A stretch of DNA of 64,000 bases from Leuctra nigra. Lineage: Eukaryota > Arthropoda > Insecta > Plecoptera > Leuctridae. Positions 12,611-21,816 of this stretch are shown in pieces. The stretch is from contig OW203770.1 in the NCBI GenBank assembly GCA_934045905.1, positions 6,696,001 through 6,760,000 on the forward strand. Direction: 5' to 3'. Under the pieces are notes generated by a model, which was given only the letters and a program-made list of their open reading frames with translations, had not been told where the DNA came from and ran no database searches. Position numbers and translations under genes: made by a program. The stretch's first letter is position 1. Each line of letters starts with the position of its first letter.

Positions 12611-13206
12611 CTTCAGAGGCGCGCGCATTGCTGTGTCATCTTGGAATCAGTAACTCACTAGTCTTAACTTGAAAACGCAGGTGTAGTACTACGTCATCGT
12701 GACCAGGTAGTGCAAGGGTGTGGTCCTTTTGTATCCAACAACAACACTTGACATTGAGTGACCATCAATAGGAACAAGGGTTAAGTGGCATTGTTAATGC
12801 TTACGCCTGAGTACGTAAATAGTGCGCTTCATTGGTTTTCTTTAGACAAATCTTTAACGGACTTCCCTTCTTAAACAATAGAAACGAGGGTGCGCTGCCC
12901 AACCCAAAGACACAGGTGCTTTGAAATAACAACTGAACGAGGTGAAAGTAAAGGAGTACTCTTGGTGTAGATCACTAACCGCATATTTCCCAATTTAAAA
13001 AGTGTAAAGTGGTAGTGGTTCGATCCCCGAGGGCTCTCCTTTTTTATTTTCACCAGCGCTTATCTCTTTTCAATTAAAATAAAACGATTTGTTGTTATTA
13101 AAGGAAGAGGCGGGGTTTACTCAATAACAAAACAGATTTCCCATTAACCAGTATATTGAATGAAAAAGTACACAGTACATTCATGAAAATACATAGTCAT
13201 ACATAA

Positions 13207-13980
13207 TCAATTATTAGAAAAAGCATCCCACCAACCACTTTGGTACTCTAAAATATTGTCTATATCCAACTCAATCATCACTTCACGTACACTAAATGGA
13301 ATGTCCTGATCTTCAAATGCTTCGATCCACTTTTTTGCTGTTGATTTTGGTGGTACACTTTCAATAAAAAAATCATCATCCTCACTGTCTAAGCACTCGT
13401 CCTTAAACATTTCCCAGTACTCTTCAAGTGTAGTCTTTGGTGGTGGACCTTCGCGAATCCTCTTCAGAGTGCTCGAAAACCAAAGCGCATAGAGTCTGCT
13501 TTTACTTTCCAGAACTTCGACGCTTATCATGATACAGGGTTTGATTTTAAAAAGATGTTCAATTGTTGCTTGCTCGAGAAATATACTGTTTCCACCGTTG
13601 ATTGGCTTGATGCCTACTACAGATTCACCATTTCTTAGCTCGGTTGTGAATAATAAATTAGGGCCAATAGTTCTCGAAGCAAAACTAACTGTATAAGGAT
13701 CGAAAACACAGGCATACGCAACTGATAAATCACTGTAGAACTGGATCCATTCTTGCGAAAAAAAGTATGTCTTATCTCCATTTCTTGATGACAGAGTAAC
13801 AACGGCCAAGAATTTCTTCAGGGGGTCCGCTCCCACGATAACACTTTGCGTTTTATTAAGAGTAAACAATCTATTCAATACCGTAGGAATTTCTTCTTGT
13901 TTCACGTTCTCCACACTTTCTTCAACAGCACGCCGTTTATATGATGCACCGAAACCAACTTCAGCACTCAGTCTAAACAT
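13207..13980 (-). CDS. Polinton 'GWW-family' protein, 257 aa, copy 1
   Basis: Not a family I recognise. The protein is soluble-looking, with no signal peptide or membrane segment. It starts MFRLSAEV. Conserved blocks among the four copies in this element are an N-terminal MNRLF-like helix and VIVGADPLK (residues 36-55), a (F)FSQEWIQFYSDL block (75-85), IGPNLLFTTELRNGESVVGIKP (105-126), TIEHL (139-143), an acidic stretch (194-207), and a C-terminal VREVMIELDIDNIL...GWW block (231-251). The start is supported by the same MFxLSAEV start in copies at 23401 and 25197. It lies wholly inside the left TIR, with a decayed mirror copy in the right TIR. Function is unknown; a structural or host-interaction role is guesswork. 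Confidence 0.8.
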   Translation of the reverse strand: MFRLSAEVGFGASYKRRAVEESVENVKQEEIPTVLNRLFTLNKTQSVIVGADPLKKFLAVVTLSSRNGDKTYFFSQEWIQFYSDLSVAYACVFDPYTVSFASRTIGPNLLFTTELRNGESVVGIKPINGGNSIFLEQATIEHLFKIKPCIMISVEVLESKSRLYALWFSSTLKRIREGPPPKTTLEEYWEMFKDECLDSEDDDFFIESVPPKSTAKKWIEAFEDQDIPFSVREVMIELDIDNILEYQSGWWDAFSNN

Positions 13981-14118
13981 GTTACTTGTTTGGATACTGG
14001 AATCAGACTGACTCTTAACAGCTCTTTCGAAAAGGTGTAGAGGAGGGAGACACCGTCACCTGCATGTACAAGTTTCAACAGGTTTCCAACATGTACATAC
14101 AAGCATAGGAACATTTGT

Positions 14119-14815
14119 TTAGTTATCGGCACAGTCCATAGTTAAATATTTGACACCAAGCTCCCTAAGAATTCTTATTTCATACGATGTACGTTTGTGT
14201 ACCAAATCTCGCTCTATTTCGTCGATATAGTTGTATGCAATTAAGTGTGCATCCGTACCCTTTTCCTCAAAAGACACCTTTTTAGCGATAGCCATTTGCA
14301 CGAATCCAACCCAATCTGCCAATTCTTCGTAAATGTCCTCCCAGTGGTCCATCATGTACGTGAAAAATGCCCGTTTCTTAACGATTTCTTCACAAGTCAC
14401 TCGCCCGCAATAAACACCCAATCCTTTCACATTTTTTGATTCAACACACAGTATGTTGTTCTTTCCCGAACTTTTTAACACTGATTAAATAACCTGGAAC
14501 TTCACGCACTGAGACATCTTCTGGATTCATCAAGAAGACTGAAGGAGTGCACTCGTCGATAATAGCCGAAAGATATTTCCACTGTAGTGTGTCCAGCGGA
14601 ATCTCTGTTCCCGACGATGCCGTCAACTGCATGTACGGTCGAAACCCGTCTTTCACATTAAGTCCAGTAGTAATCAACTTTGATTTAGACGGATTCACAT
14701 AGTGAATTGAACACAGTACACCTCCTTCGCTTTTACTAAAATGCTCTACAGTATCCATTTGTCCATTTACCCAATTATCAATTTCCATACACTTTACTTC
14801 ACTTGACGACGACAT
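14119..14815 (-). pseudogene. unknown Polinton gene, frameshifted
   Basis: Two overlapping minus-strand frames, 14441-14815 (N-terminal part, starting MSSSSEVKC) and 14119-14481 (C-terminal part), look like one ~230-residue gene broken by a single +1 shift. The shift falls at an A-run in codons near 14465-14478. The C-terminal part contains ELADWVGFVQMAIAKK and ends MDCADN. A relic of that C-terminal part is recognisable on the plus strand at 24835-25025, in the right TIR. No known domain was recognised. The gene lies between the protease (15173) and the GWW gene (13980), all on the same strand. The shift could be a mutation or, less likely, programmed. Confidence 0.6.
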
Positions 14816-15172
14816 GACGACTCTATGAACTTACTCACTCGAGATCTCTCTCACAACTGACCCTAGCAAGGCTCCTTCGACCAGGTATGGTAAGAAAGTG
14901 ACGTCACACGTTCTAAACGTGTTGAGACATGTCTTAAACATGCCCATACTCGTTCAAAGTAGGTCAACCTGACCCTCCGAAAATTGGACATATGTTCTAC
15001 GTCATCATGACCAGTTGGAACACGTCTACATTTAGTTTATACTTGGTTTTTAAAAACACCTTTAAGTTGGGGATTGAGTATCATGGTGTACAGGTTTTAT
15101 AAATAAGAACAAGGACAACGTGAATGTCAATTTAAATTAATTTATTGAATTGATTCATGAAATACAAAGTTA

Positions 15173-15718
15173 CTACTTAATCTTTTTTACATCATGAGAA
15201 GCATACAATCGCCTCGCACAACAACACTGGTTTATAAGATTATCGCTTGCAGTATGCTTAATACAATGGCCAAATTTCTTATAAAAAGTACTTCTAGTTC
15301 TTCTGTCGTTTCTAATAGAATCTCCTTCAACATACTTGGAAATGAAAAAAGACATGGGGAAGCCTCTGGCCCTAGTGGCTAAAAACAATACACAATATTC
15401 TCCACACACTTCTGAATGAATGCTTTGTAGCCACACGTTATTATAAGTCCATGATGAGCACTGTCGGTTGAGAAAGTCGATGTGTTCTCTGATGAAAGGT
15501 TTCATTCCGTAGCTGCAGAAAAATTCACCGTGTCCTCTTGAGTCTAGGTAAATTGCGATCCAATGTGTCCCTGGACGTCGTTGGACATCAGTGTTCACAA
15601 TTAGCAGGGCAGGGCGAGGAACAGATAAAGGAAGAGTGTCGGCAGCAAACACTCCTGTATAATATTTTCGACATTCGACATCCTTAGTGAGCGCGTTCTC
15701 CAGAGCAGTTGTATACAT
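15173..15718 (-). CDS. PRO: adenain-like (C5 family) cysteine protease of Polinton
   Basis: This 181-residue protein matches the small maturation proteases of Polintons and adenoviruses, which cut capsid and core precursors. Visible signatures are GTHWIAIYL with the catalytic-type His52, then the GEFFCSYG block (64-71). After these come a Gln in WLQS (98) placed as the oxyanion-hole residue, and SEVCGEYC with the nucleophile-type Cys105. Length fits the family. Odd point: the position where the family carries its acidic triad member in the FF-SYG block is Cys68, so catalysis may be impaired. Glu65 is a nearby alternative. The start Met is 31 bases downstream of the stop of the BIR-like gene, as in a compact viral gene block. 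Whether it is functional is uncertain. Confidence 0.85.
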   Translation of the reverse strand: MYTTALENALTKDVECRKYYTGVFAADTLPLSVPRPALLIVNTDVQRRPGTHWIAIYLDSRGHGEFFCSYGMKPFIREHIDFLNRQCSSWTYNNVWLQSIHSEVCGEYCVLFLATRARGFPMSFFISKYVEGDSIRNDRRTRSTFYKKFGHCIKHTASDNLINQCCCARRLYASHDVKKIK

Positions 15719-15748
15719 TATTATTATTCACTTTAATCTGATTCGTCC

Positions 15749-15956
15749 TCATAAGTTCATAAACAGCATACACTTCGTAAGCGAGACTTGTTTACTCTCT
15801 TGTACGTAGTGTCTACAGAACCGCACACGTCTTGACCGTAAGACTCCGTCTGGACTCCAGCGTAAGTGCTCTTTTTCTGGAACATCCCCCTCCTTCCATT
15901 GAAACACATGAACGTTGCAGTAGGGACAATTAACTAAATCCCGACGTTTTGTGTAG
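15749..15956 (-). pseudogene. BIR-domain protein, 3' fragment (zinc-binding half)
   Basis: A minus-strand frame ending in a stop at 15749-15751 reads through a BIR-type zinc fold. It has CPYC, a Trp seven residues after the second Cys, then GD and an EHLRW block. The spacing is that of inhibitor-of-apoptosis (BIR) domains. The final Cys expected after the EH-W block is Gly here, so zinc binding may be incomplete. The frame is cut at 15956 by a LINE. The N-terminal part lies on the other side, at 18870-19435. BIR proteins of DNA viruses and their relatives block caspases; that role is an inference for this copy. Too short for an open-reading-frame list because the LINE removed its start. Confidence 0.72.
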
Positions 15957-18869
15957 GAGTCTATATCAGGGGGAGTCTATAGTCTATAGACTATAGTCTA
16001 TAGATAGTCTATAGTCTATCAGGGGGAGTCTATATCAGGGAAGATCTAAAGTACAAAGTGATAAATGAAGAGTTTAAACCGTATAATTATTGGAGCATGA
16101 GTATAAAAATATGTGGATTGGTAATTGTTATTTTGTATCACTCACCAAGAGCGTCTAATATAGAATTCTTAAAGTGTTTTGAAAAATGGCTTGATGATAT
16201 ATGTGTTAACAATAAGGAGATCTTAATTATAGGAGACTTTAATATAAACATGATGGTAAAGTCAATATATAGCACTAAGTTAAAAAATATAATCCACAGA
16301 GCGGGTATGATACAACTAGTAAAGGGATACACTAGAGTTACTGAAGAAAGTAAAACCTTGTTAGACTTAGTTATAACAAATGCTAGAAATGTAAAGGCTA
16401 AGATTAGACCTAAACCAACCCTTACAGATCACAAGCTGCTTCAAGTCAATATTATTAAAGAAAAAAGAAGTGAAATGGAAAAGAATGTGAATGAAGAAAT
16501 ATATGTACGAAGAAAACTCCTAGTTGAGGACTACACATTTATAAATCAAGTGCTTTGTGAAAAAAAGTGGAACCCCAAACTGGAAGATATTGATGAAGTG
16601 GCTGAAGAATATGTATCAGGTATGATTGATAGCATAAACTTAGTCGCCCCAAAAAGAAGAATCAAAATAAAACAAAGAACTAGACCAAGACCATGGTTTA
16701 ATGAGGAGGTAAGAAATAGTCAAAATATGAGGGATAATAGTTACATTAAAGCCCAACTAACAGGCGCACCTGAAGACTGGGCGGACTACAAGACAAATAG
16801 AAATCTGTTTGTAAAAATCCTACGAAGAACGAAAAAAAGGTATTTTGAAGAAAGAATTGATGAAACTAGGAAAGATTCCAAAGAAATGTGGAAAACTCTG
16901 AAAAATATTATAAGTACTAAAAATAAACAGGGGGTGCAAGAAAACCAAATAGAATTCAAAGATGATACTGATGAGGATGGAGCTACTAAACTTAATAGGT
17001 ACTTTATTACTAGTATAAAAGAAGTAATTGATAGTATTGAAGATACGGGTGATGCTGTTACACACAATCATAATCATGAAGAGGATGTTGATCATCTACA
17101 AAGTTTCAATCCAATCACGTTTTCCAAACTAAAGCAAATTGTATTTTCATTAAAAAATAGAACTGGAACTGAAGATGGTATCACTACGGAATTGATAAAG
17201 AAGACTTTTTCAACTAGTGGTCATGCTTTATTAAATGTGATAAATAGGTCTATTGAAAGTGGAGTAGTACCCAAGAAATGGCTGGTGTCAGAAATTATAC
17301 CTGTACCTAAAGTTGATAAAGCCACGTTACCTGAAGAACTGAGGCCAATAAACATGCTACCAGCCTATGAAAAGATCCTCGAGAGAGTAGTATATGAACA
17401 GTTAAAGGAATATTTTAATGTTAATAATTTGTTTCATAAATATCAATCTGGATTTAGGGATAATCATTCATGTGAAACTGCTATACAAGTAGTGATTGAG
17501 AGATGGTTGAGAGAGAGGGATGATAATAAATTTACTGTTGCTATTTTTCTAGATATCAAGAGAGCTTTTGAGACAATAGATCGATCAATATTAATAAACA
17601 AATTAGAAAACTATGGTATTAAAGGTCAAGCATTAAAGTGGATCAAAAGTTACCTTAGTAACAGAAGACAGAAAACTAGATTTGGTAGTGGTATGTCTGA
17701 AGAACTGACTGTTGAATATGGTGTACCTCAAGGATCGGTACTAGGTCCCTTACTGTTCATAATTTATATGAATGATGTTTTTAGTATTGATGAACATGTT
17801 AATATTAATCTTTTTGCTGATGATTCTCTGATATATATGTCCGGCCATAAATTAAGTGAAGTATGTGAATCAGTAAATGTGGCTCTAGCAAAGTTCAGTG
17901 TGTGGCTTAGATTTAATAAACTCAAACTCAATGTGAAAAAAACTAAATGTATGCTTGTAACTTCATCACTTATGGCCAAAACTAAATTCATGACAGTAAA
18001 TGGAAATGTACAGAATAAGTGGATTGTAATTGAAAATGAGTATTTGGAATTTGTTAATGAATTTAAGTATCTAGGAGTTATTATAGATCAACATTTAAAT
18101 ATGACAAAAAATGTTGAGTATATTGCAAAAAAAATGGGGAAAAAGGTTGGTTTCTTAGCACGAATAGGTACTTATCTGTCTAAGAAAACAAAGTTGTTAA
18201 TTTATAATACTATTGTGCAACCTCATGTAGACTACTGTAGTACGCTTCTATGGGGAATTGATGTAAAATGTTTAGATATGCTGCAAAAGATACAAAACAA
18301 AGCATGTAGGGTTATATTGAAATGTGATAAGAGAACGCATAGAGTAGAAATGTTGGATGTTCTCCAGTTATTATCAGTTGAACAAAGAATAGCTGTTAAT
18401 TCATTAACTTTTATTCATAGATTAGTTAATGGCGATTTGCCTGAATACCTGGAGTATTGTAAGAAGGATGAAAGTGTAAATATTAGATATAATACAAGAA
18501 GTGCCAATGATTTAAATGTGACTAGAGCAAATAAGACTAGGACGCAAAGGTCCATATTTTATACAGGTATAAGACATTATAATAAATTAGGAAATGAAAT
18601 AAAAAAGGAGGTAAATGTAAAAATATTTAGAGAATTATGTGCTGCCCATGTTCGGGATATTTTCCCATTGGAATAATCTACAATATGTATTACTGTTAGT
18701 AAATTAGATTATTTAAGTATTTAAGTATTATATTGTTAGTATACATACTTATTAGTATCTTTAACTGCTGTTATATTATGTAAGTTGTATCTTCCATGTA
18801 TTTATAATCTACCAATGTATACAATAGCCTATGAAGGCTAAATAAATAAATACAATACAATACAATACA
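15957..18869 (+). mobile_element. CR1/Jockey-like LINE inserted in the BIR gene
   Basis: 2.9 kb insertion flanked by the short direct repeat GTGTAG (15951-15956 and 18870-18875). Its 3' end is an AAATAAATACAATACAATAC tail. Its 5' end is truncated inside the endonuclease and preceded by about 90 bases of palindromic filler built from GTCTATAG and CAGGGGGAGTCTATA. The reading frame (16058-18676) is open, suggesting a fairly recent insertion. Confidence 0.85.
16058..18676 (+). CDS. LINE endonuclease(partial)-reverse transcriptase, 872 aa
   Basis: ORF2-type protein of a CR1/Jockey-superfamily non-LTR element. It performs target-primed reverse transcription in the nucleus. Residues about 50-130 keep the C-terminal half of an APE endonuclease (IIGDFNI at about 58, TDHKLL at about 122). 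Reverse-transcriptase blocks follow: FLDIKRAFE (motif A), YGVPQGSVLGPLLF (B), FADDSLIY at about 585 (C), KLKLNVKKTKCML (D) and FKYLGVIID (E). The C-terminal region has the usual LLWG...NKACR and TRSANDL segments. The N-terminal part of the endonuclease is missing, so the copy cannot mobilise itself. The first Met is simply the first one in the open frame and need not be a real start. Confidence 0.9.
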   Translation: MINEEFKPYNYWSMSIKICGLVIVILYHSPRASNIEFLKCFEKWLDDICVNNKEILIIGDFNINMMVKSIYSTKLKNIIHRAGMIQLVKGYTRVTEESKTLLDLVITNARNVKAKIRPKPTLTDHKLLQVNIIKEKRSEMEKNVNEEIYVRRKLLVEDYTFINQVLCEKKWNPKLEDIDEVAEEYVSGMIDSINLVAPKRRIKIKQRTRPRPWFNEEVRNSQNMRDNSYIKAQLTGAPEDWADYKTNRNLFVKILRRTKKRYFEERIDETRKDSKEMWKTLKNIISTKNKQGVQENQIEFKDDTDEDGATKLNRYFITSIKEVIDSIEDTGDAVTHNHNHEEDVDHLQSFNPITFSKLKQIVFSLKNRTGTEDGITTELIKKTFSTSGHALLNVINRSIESGVVPKKWLVSEIIPVPKVDKATLPEELRPINMLPAYEKILERVVYEQLKEYFNVNNLFHKYQSGFRDNHSCETAIQVVIERWLRERDDNKFTVAIFLDIKRAFETIDRSILINKLENYGIKGQALKWIKSYLSNRRQKTRFGSGMSEELTVEYGVPQGSVLGPLLFIIYMNDVFSIDEHVNINLFADDSLIYMSGHKLSEVCESVNVALAKFSVWLRFNKLKLNVKKTKCMLVTSSLMAKTKFMTVNGNVQNKWIVIENEYLEFVNEFKYLGVIIDQHLNMTKNVEYIAKKMGKKVGFLARIGTYLSKKTKLLIYNTIVQPHVDYCSTLLWGIDVKCLDMLQKIQNKACRVILKCDKRTHRVEMLDVLQLLSVEQRIAVNSLTFIHRLVNGDLPEYLEYCKKDESVNIRYNTRSANDLNVTRANKTRTQRSIFYTGIRHYNKLGNEIKKEVNVKIFRELCAAHVRDIFPLE

Positions 18870-19435
18870 GTGTAGTAATATCCCGCATTCGCCAAGTCAA
18901 TGACTGACACATGTTTGTTAGGGAATCCGTCAAATGTTTTCAGTCTTGCTTTTACTTTCGACAGGTCTGTGACGCCAGTGTTCTTCTTTACCCATTTTGC
19001 TAGTAGAAACACGTTCTCGACAGAACAGTTCTTGTTATCACAACTATGATTTTCGCACGGCGGAGATTTGTATGACTTTTTGTTCTCAGCAAGTGTTTTG
19101 ATATTAGGACAATCCATATCACTCAGATCGATGACCTGGCGACTGACGATAGCACTGATTAAATCTGCTTTCTTCCTTCCTTGTACAAAAAGCGTTAGGA
19201 ATTTATATGTGTAGCGTACGATAATTTTCCGGAGATCAGAATATGGTGTATTTCCAGACTTTTCACTAATACCGTGTACGTTTGATGCTTCACTTTTCTT
19301 CTCATTCTTCAGCCAAATAGGTGATTCGAAGATCCAAACACGGTGCTTGAATGTCTTGTTGTTAATGATTGAAAGTTCCTTTACTATGAGGCGACCGTTG
19401 AACGAAAACGCTTGAAAATCTATCGTGGCACTCAT
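18870..19435 (-). pseudogene. BIR-domain protein, 5' fragment
   Basis: Starts at the Met at 19435 (MSATIDFQAF). The N-terminal ~150 residues belong to a family I associate with mobile elements of invertebrates. Landmarks are VKELSIINN, WIFESP, a LFVQGRKKADLI block, VIDLSDMDCPN, and a Cys/His cluster (CENHSCDNKNC) followed by NVFLLAKW. An RNase H-like fold is possible but unproven. The last residues (RLKTF and DLANAGYYY) are the start of a BIR domain, whose zinc half is at 15749-15956. The LINE interrupts the domain between them. The 3' ORF end reported inside the LINE (to 18809) is read-through, not gene. Confidence 0.65.
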
Positions 19436-19496
19436 GACGAACTACAGGAGACGACTGAAGGTTTCAGGTTACAAACAATACTCATTCAGTTGTCGT

Positions 19497-19901
19497 TCAG
19501 TTGCTGTAGTCAACAATGACATTTCTGTTTCGATCGATCTCAATGACGCTGTCAAATTCAGCAAAAACGATACAGTCAACGGCCTCTGTGAGCGGACTCT
19601 TGAATCGAATGTCCACTCGAATGCTGCTATTCTTTTGGAGACACCAATGATCAGCATCGGCAGACAAATCTGGTGTCAAGTCAAAGCAAAACAAACAGTT
19701 GCCTTCAGGATAATCTTCGCGAGAAATATCATTTCCTCTGTCTTCGTAGTGAATATCAGTTCCCGAAAATAATGTATGGTACTCTCGAATATATTGTTTG
19801 CTTGTAAAGTCCGGAGTCAGAGGTTTTGAAGGAATTTGTCGACCGTCGACGGAAATGGACAAATAATAAGAGCTAACATTGTCGCCATGGCAACTAGCCA
19901 A
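19497..19901 (-). pseudogene. capsid-like fragment (F54H12.2-like Polinton protein)
   Basis: 134-residue minus-strand frame. It matches the C-terminal part of a protein often annotated as F54H12.2-like, which I associate with Polinton jelly-roll capsid proteins. Landmarks are YHTLFSGTD, the block CLFCFDLTPDLSADADHW, SIRVDIRF, and VFAEFDSVIEIDRNRNV. A full major capsid protein is several times longer, so only the end is left, and the start Met is probably not original. It sits 61 bases upstream of the BIR-type gene on the same strand. Whether this is the major or minor capsid family is not certain from a fragment. Confidence 0.65.
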
Positions 19902-20098
19902 TCGTGCTACAGTAACACGGTGCTACTGAAATATTGGCGATAATTTAGGTAAGGGTCCAAGTTTGGACTAATAACCCTCAGAATCGACATAGCTATATGG
20001 AAATACTCATTTACGCAACAGAGGTGGGAGGGAATCAGAATCAAATCATTCTTTTAACATAGTGAATTTACTTGAAACGTCCTTTCTAAGGTTGTTTA

Positions 20099-20524
20099 CT
20101 ATGATTCCAATGATGTGCTCATGAGCTGGAATGAATCAATGAATCTTAATCGACCGAAAGTGAAGGAGATATACTTTTCCATGTTATTTGGAATTACTGA
20201 AATACCGTTTTCCTTCATAATCAAATGAGAATCGTACTCACGTAGATTATGAAACACAACAGGTATATGTTTTGCTTGAACAGAGTTTACATTGCATGTG
20301 CTATGGGCTGCTCCTCTGAAACTAACACACATATGGTCATGGTCACAGACGCGATCTCCATTTAGTGGTTTACTACAAATTCTACATACAACAGCATTTC
20401 TAAATATAATATGATCTACTTTAGACATAACAAGATGAATCTTAAATTTCATCTCCTCAGTAAGTTGTTTCTTCTTCCTATCTTTCACTAAAATATGATT
20501 GATATTTGTAAAGGTAGCAGGTAA
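20099..20524 (-). pseudogene. POLB: protein-primed DNA polymerase B fragment
   Basis: About 140 residues of a Polinton-type family B polymerase. They include a Cys/His block with CRICSKPL, CDHDH and FRGAAHSTCN, then FHNLREYDSHLI, which has the ExoII pattern (Asn-Leu-x-x-Tyr-Asp) of the proofreading domain. After that come ISVIPNNMEKY and FGRLRFIDSF. Full Polinton polymerases exceed 1,000 residues. Everything downstream of 20099, including the polymerase motifs, is missing. Upstream the frame runs into a minisatellite. The fragment is inactive. Confidence 0.82.
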
Positions 20525-21158
20525 TTGCACTGCTTGCATTGCGTTGTACACTGTGTGTATTGTGTTGTACGCTGTGTGCATTGTGATGTACACCGTGTGC
20601 ACTGTGATGTACATTGTGTGCATTGCGTTGTACACTGTGTGTATTGTGTTGTACATTGTGTGCAATGTGTTGTACATTGTGTGTATTGTGTTGTACATTG
20701 TGTGCATTGTGTTGTACATTGTGTGCATTGCGTTGTATATTGTGTGCATTGTGTTGTATATTGTGTGCATTGTGTACATTGTGTACATTGCGTTGTATAT
20801 GGTGTGCATTGTGTTGTACATTGTGTGCATTGTGTTGTACATTGTGTGCATTGCGTTGTACATTGTGTGCATTGTGTTGTATATTGTGTGCATTGTGTAC
20901 ATTGTGTACATTGCGTTGTATATGGTGTGCATTGTGTTGTACATTGTGTGCATTGTGTTGTACATTGTGTGCATTGCGTTGTACATTGTGTGCATTGTGT
21001 TGTATATTGTGTGCATTGTGTACATTGTGTACATTGCGTTGTATATGGTGTGCATTGTGTTGTACATTGTGTGCATTGTGTTGTATATGGTGTGCATTGT
21101 GTTGTACATGGTGTGCATTGCGTTGTACACTGTGTGTATTGTGTTGTACATTGTGTAA
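20525..21158. repeat. 21 bp minisatellite with 123 bp higher-order unit
   Basis: Roughly 30 tandem units of the type TGCATTGTGTTGTACATTGTG fill this interval. Units vary at a few positions. Three successive blocks of about 123 bp share the same order of variants (landmark TGTACATTGTGTACATTGCG). Unit lengths are multiples of three, so several frames on both strands stay open. The minus-strand frame joins the polymerase fragment as a MYNTMHT-type heptad repeat. These frames are a by-product of the repeat. Confidence 0.95.
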
Positions 21159-21816
21159 CTGCAGCTAATTTTCCGAATTCAGGGATCTAGGTGATTTTAA
21201 GTCCTAGAGTGAAAGTATCCGAAACAGTGTGGTATATTCATGAGTTGTTGCATTTTCGTGATTGCCGTGAAGTAAAAAGAAAATTGACAGCAACTGCAAT
21301 GTTAAATTTTATCATCTTTGGGCATGAATTGACTAGTCAGATCTTGTCAAAACACGTCACAATCATGTCTATAAATTAAAGAACCGTCTGAAATTGTAAG
21401 CTGCGCATGTCATTCGTCTAACGTTCTTGGACCAGTGCTGGTGGCTGCGAATATTCTTGTGCTCTACATAAGCAATTCGTTTACGCGCATGTTTCATAGT
21501 GTTTCGTCTTAATCAAACTAAACTTGGAAATTTGTCGTACATTTTAAGTTAAGACGGTGGGTTAATTTAATTGCTAATTACAGCATTTTAATAAATAAAA
21601 GAATCGGAAGAAAGAAGACGATCAGCACGCTGTGTAATAATTTATTTCATACCCTTCAACGTTTCAACGCTAAAACATAATCGATGTAGGTATCTACGAT
21701 ATAAGCTATGTCACACTATAACAGAGCAAAACTTTGTATATTCACAATTATTGCTCTAACATAAAACAGTGTATCTTTTTGCTTGTTTTAGAGTAACGTG
21801 GAGAATCAAATCGAGG

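Larger units (their letters stand above)
12119..14330 (+). repeat. Polinton left terminal inverted repeat
   Basis: The reverse complement of 24840-27092 aligns along this interval with indels. Matches include CAAAGGATGCCG near the end, GTCAAAGGGTACCGCC at about 12213, and GGCGCGCGCATTGCTGT at about 12619. They also include the whole 257-residue gene (13207-13980) and part of the next gene up to about 14330. The two arms differ by substitutions, a tRNA gene present only on the right, and a ~25 bp insertion near 12150. Confidence 0.88.

Noticed and set aside
12871..13053. 60-codon minus frame in the left TIR
   Set aside because: Overlaps the Pol III-like relic. The matching places in the right TIR and at 24601-24835 do not keep the frame.
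18809..18869. C-terminal hydrophobic tail of the BIR 5' fragment
   Set aside because: This part is translated from the LINE 3' tail after the TSD, so it is not part of the gene or a membrane segment.
20525..21158. Regular repeats as a possible CRISPR array
   Set aside because: There are no unique spacers between repeats, and the setting is eukaryotic. It is a minisatellite.
20499..21190. Long plus-strand frames rich in Cys/Val/Ile or Cys/Leu over the minisatellite
   Set aside because: They exist only because the 21 bp unit is a multiple of three and lacks stops. There is no start context and no homology.
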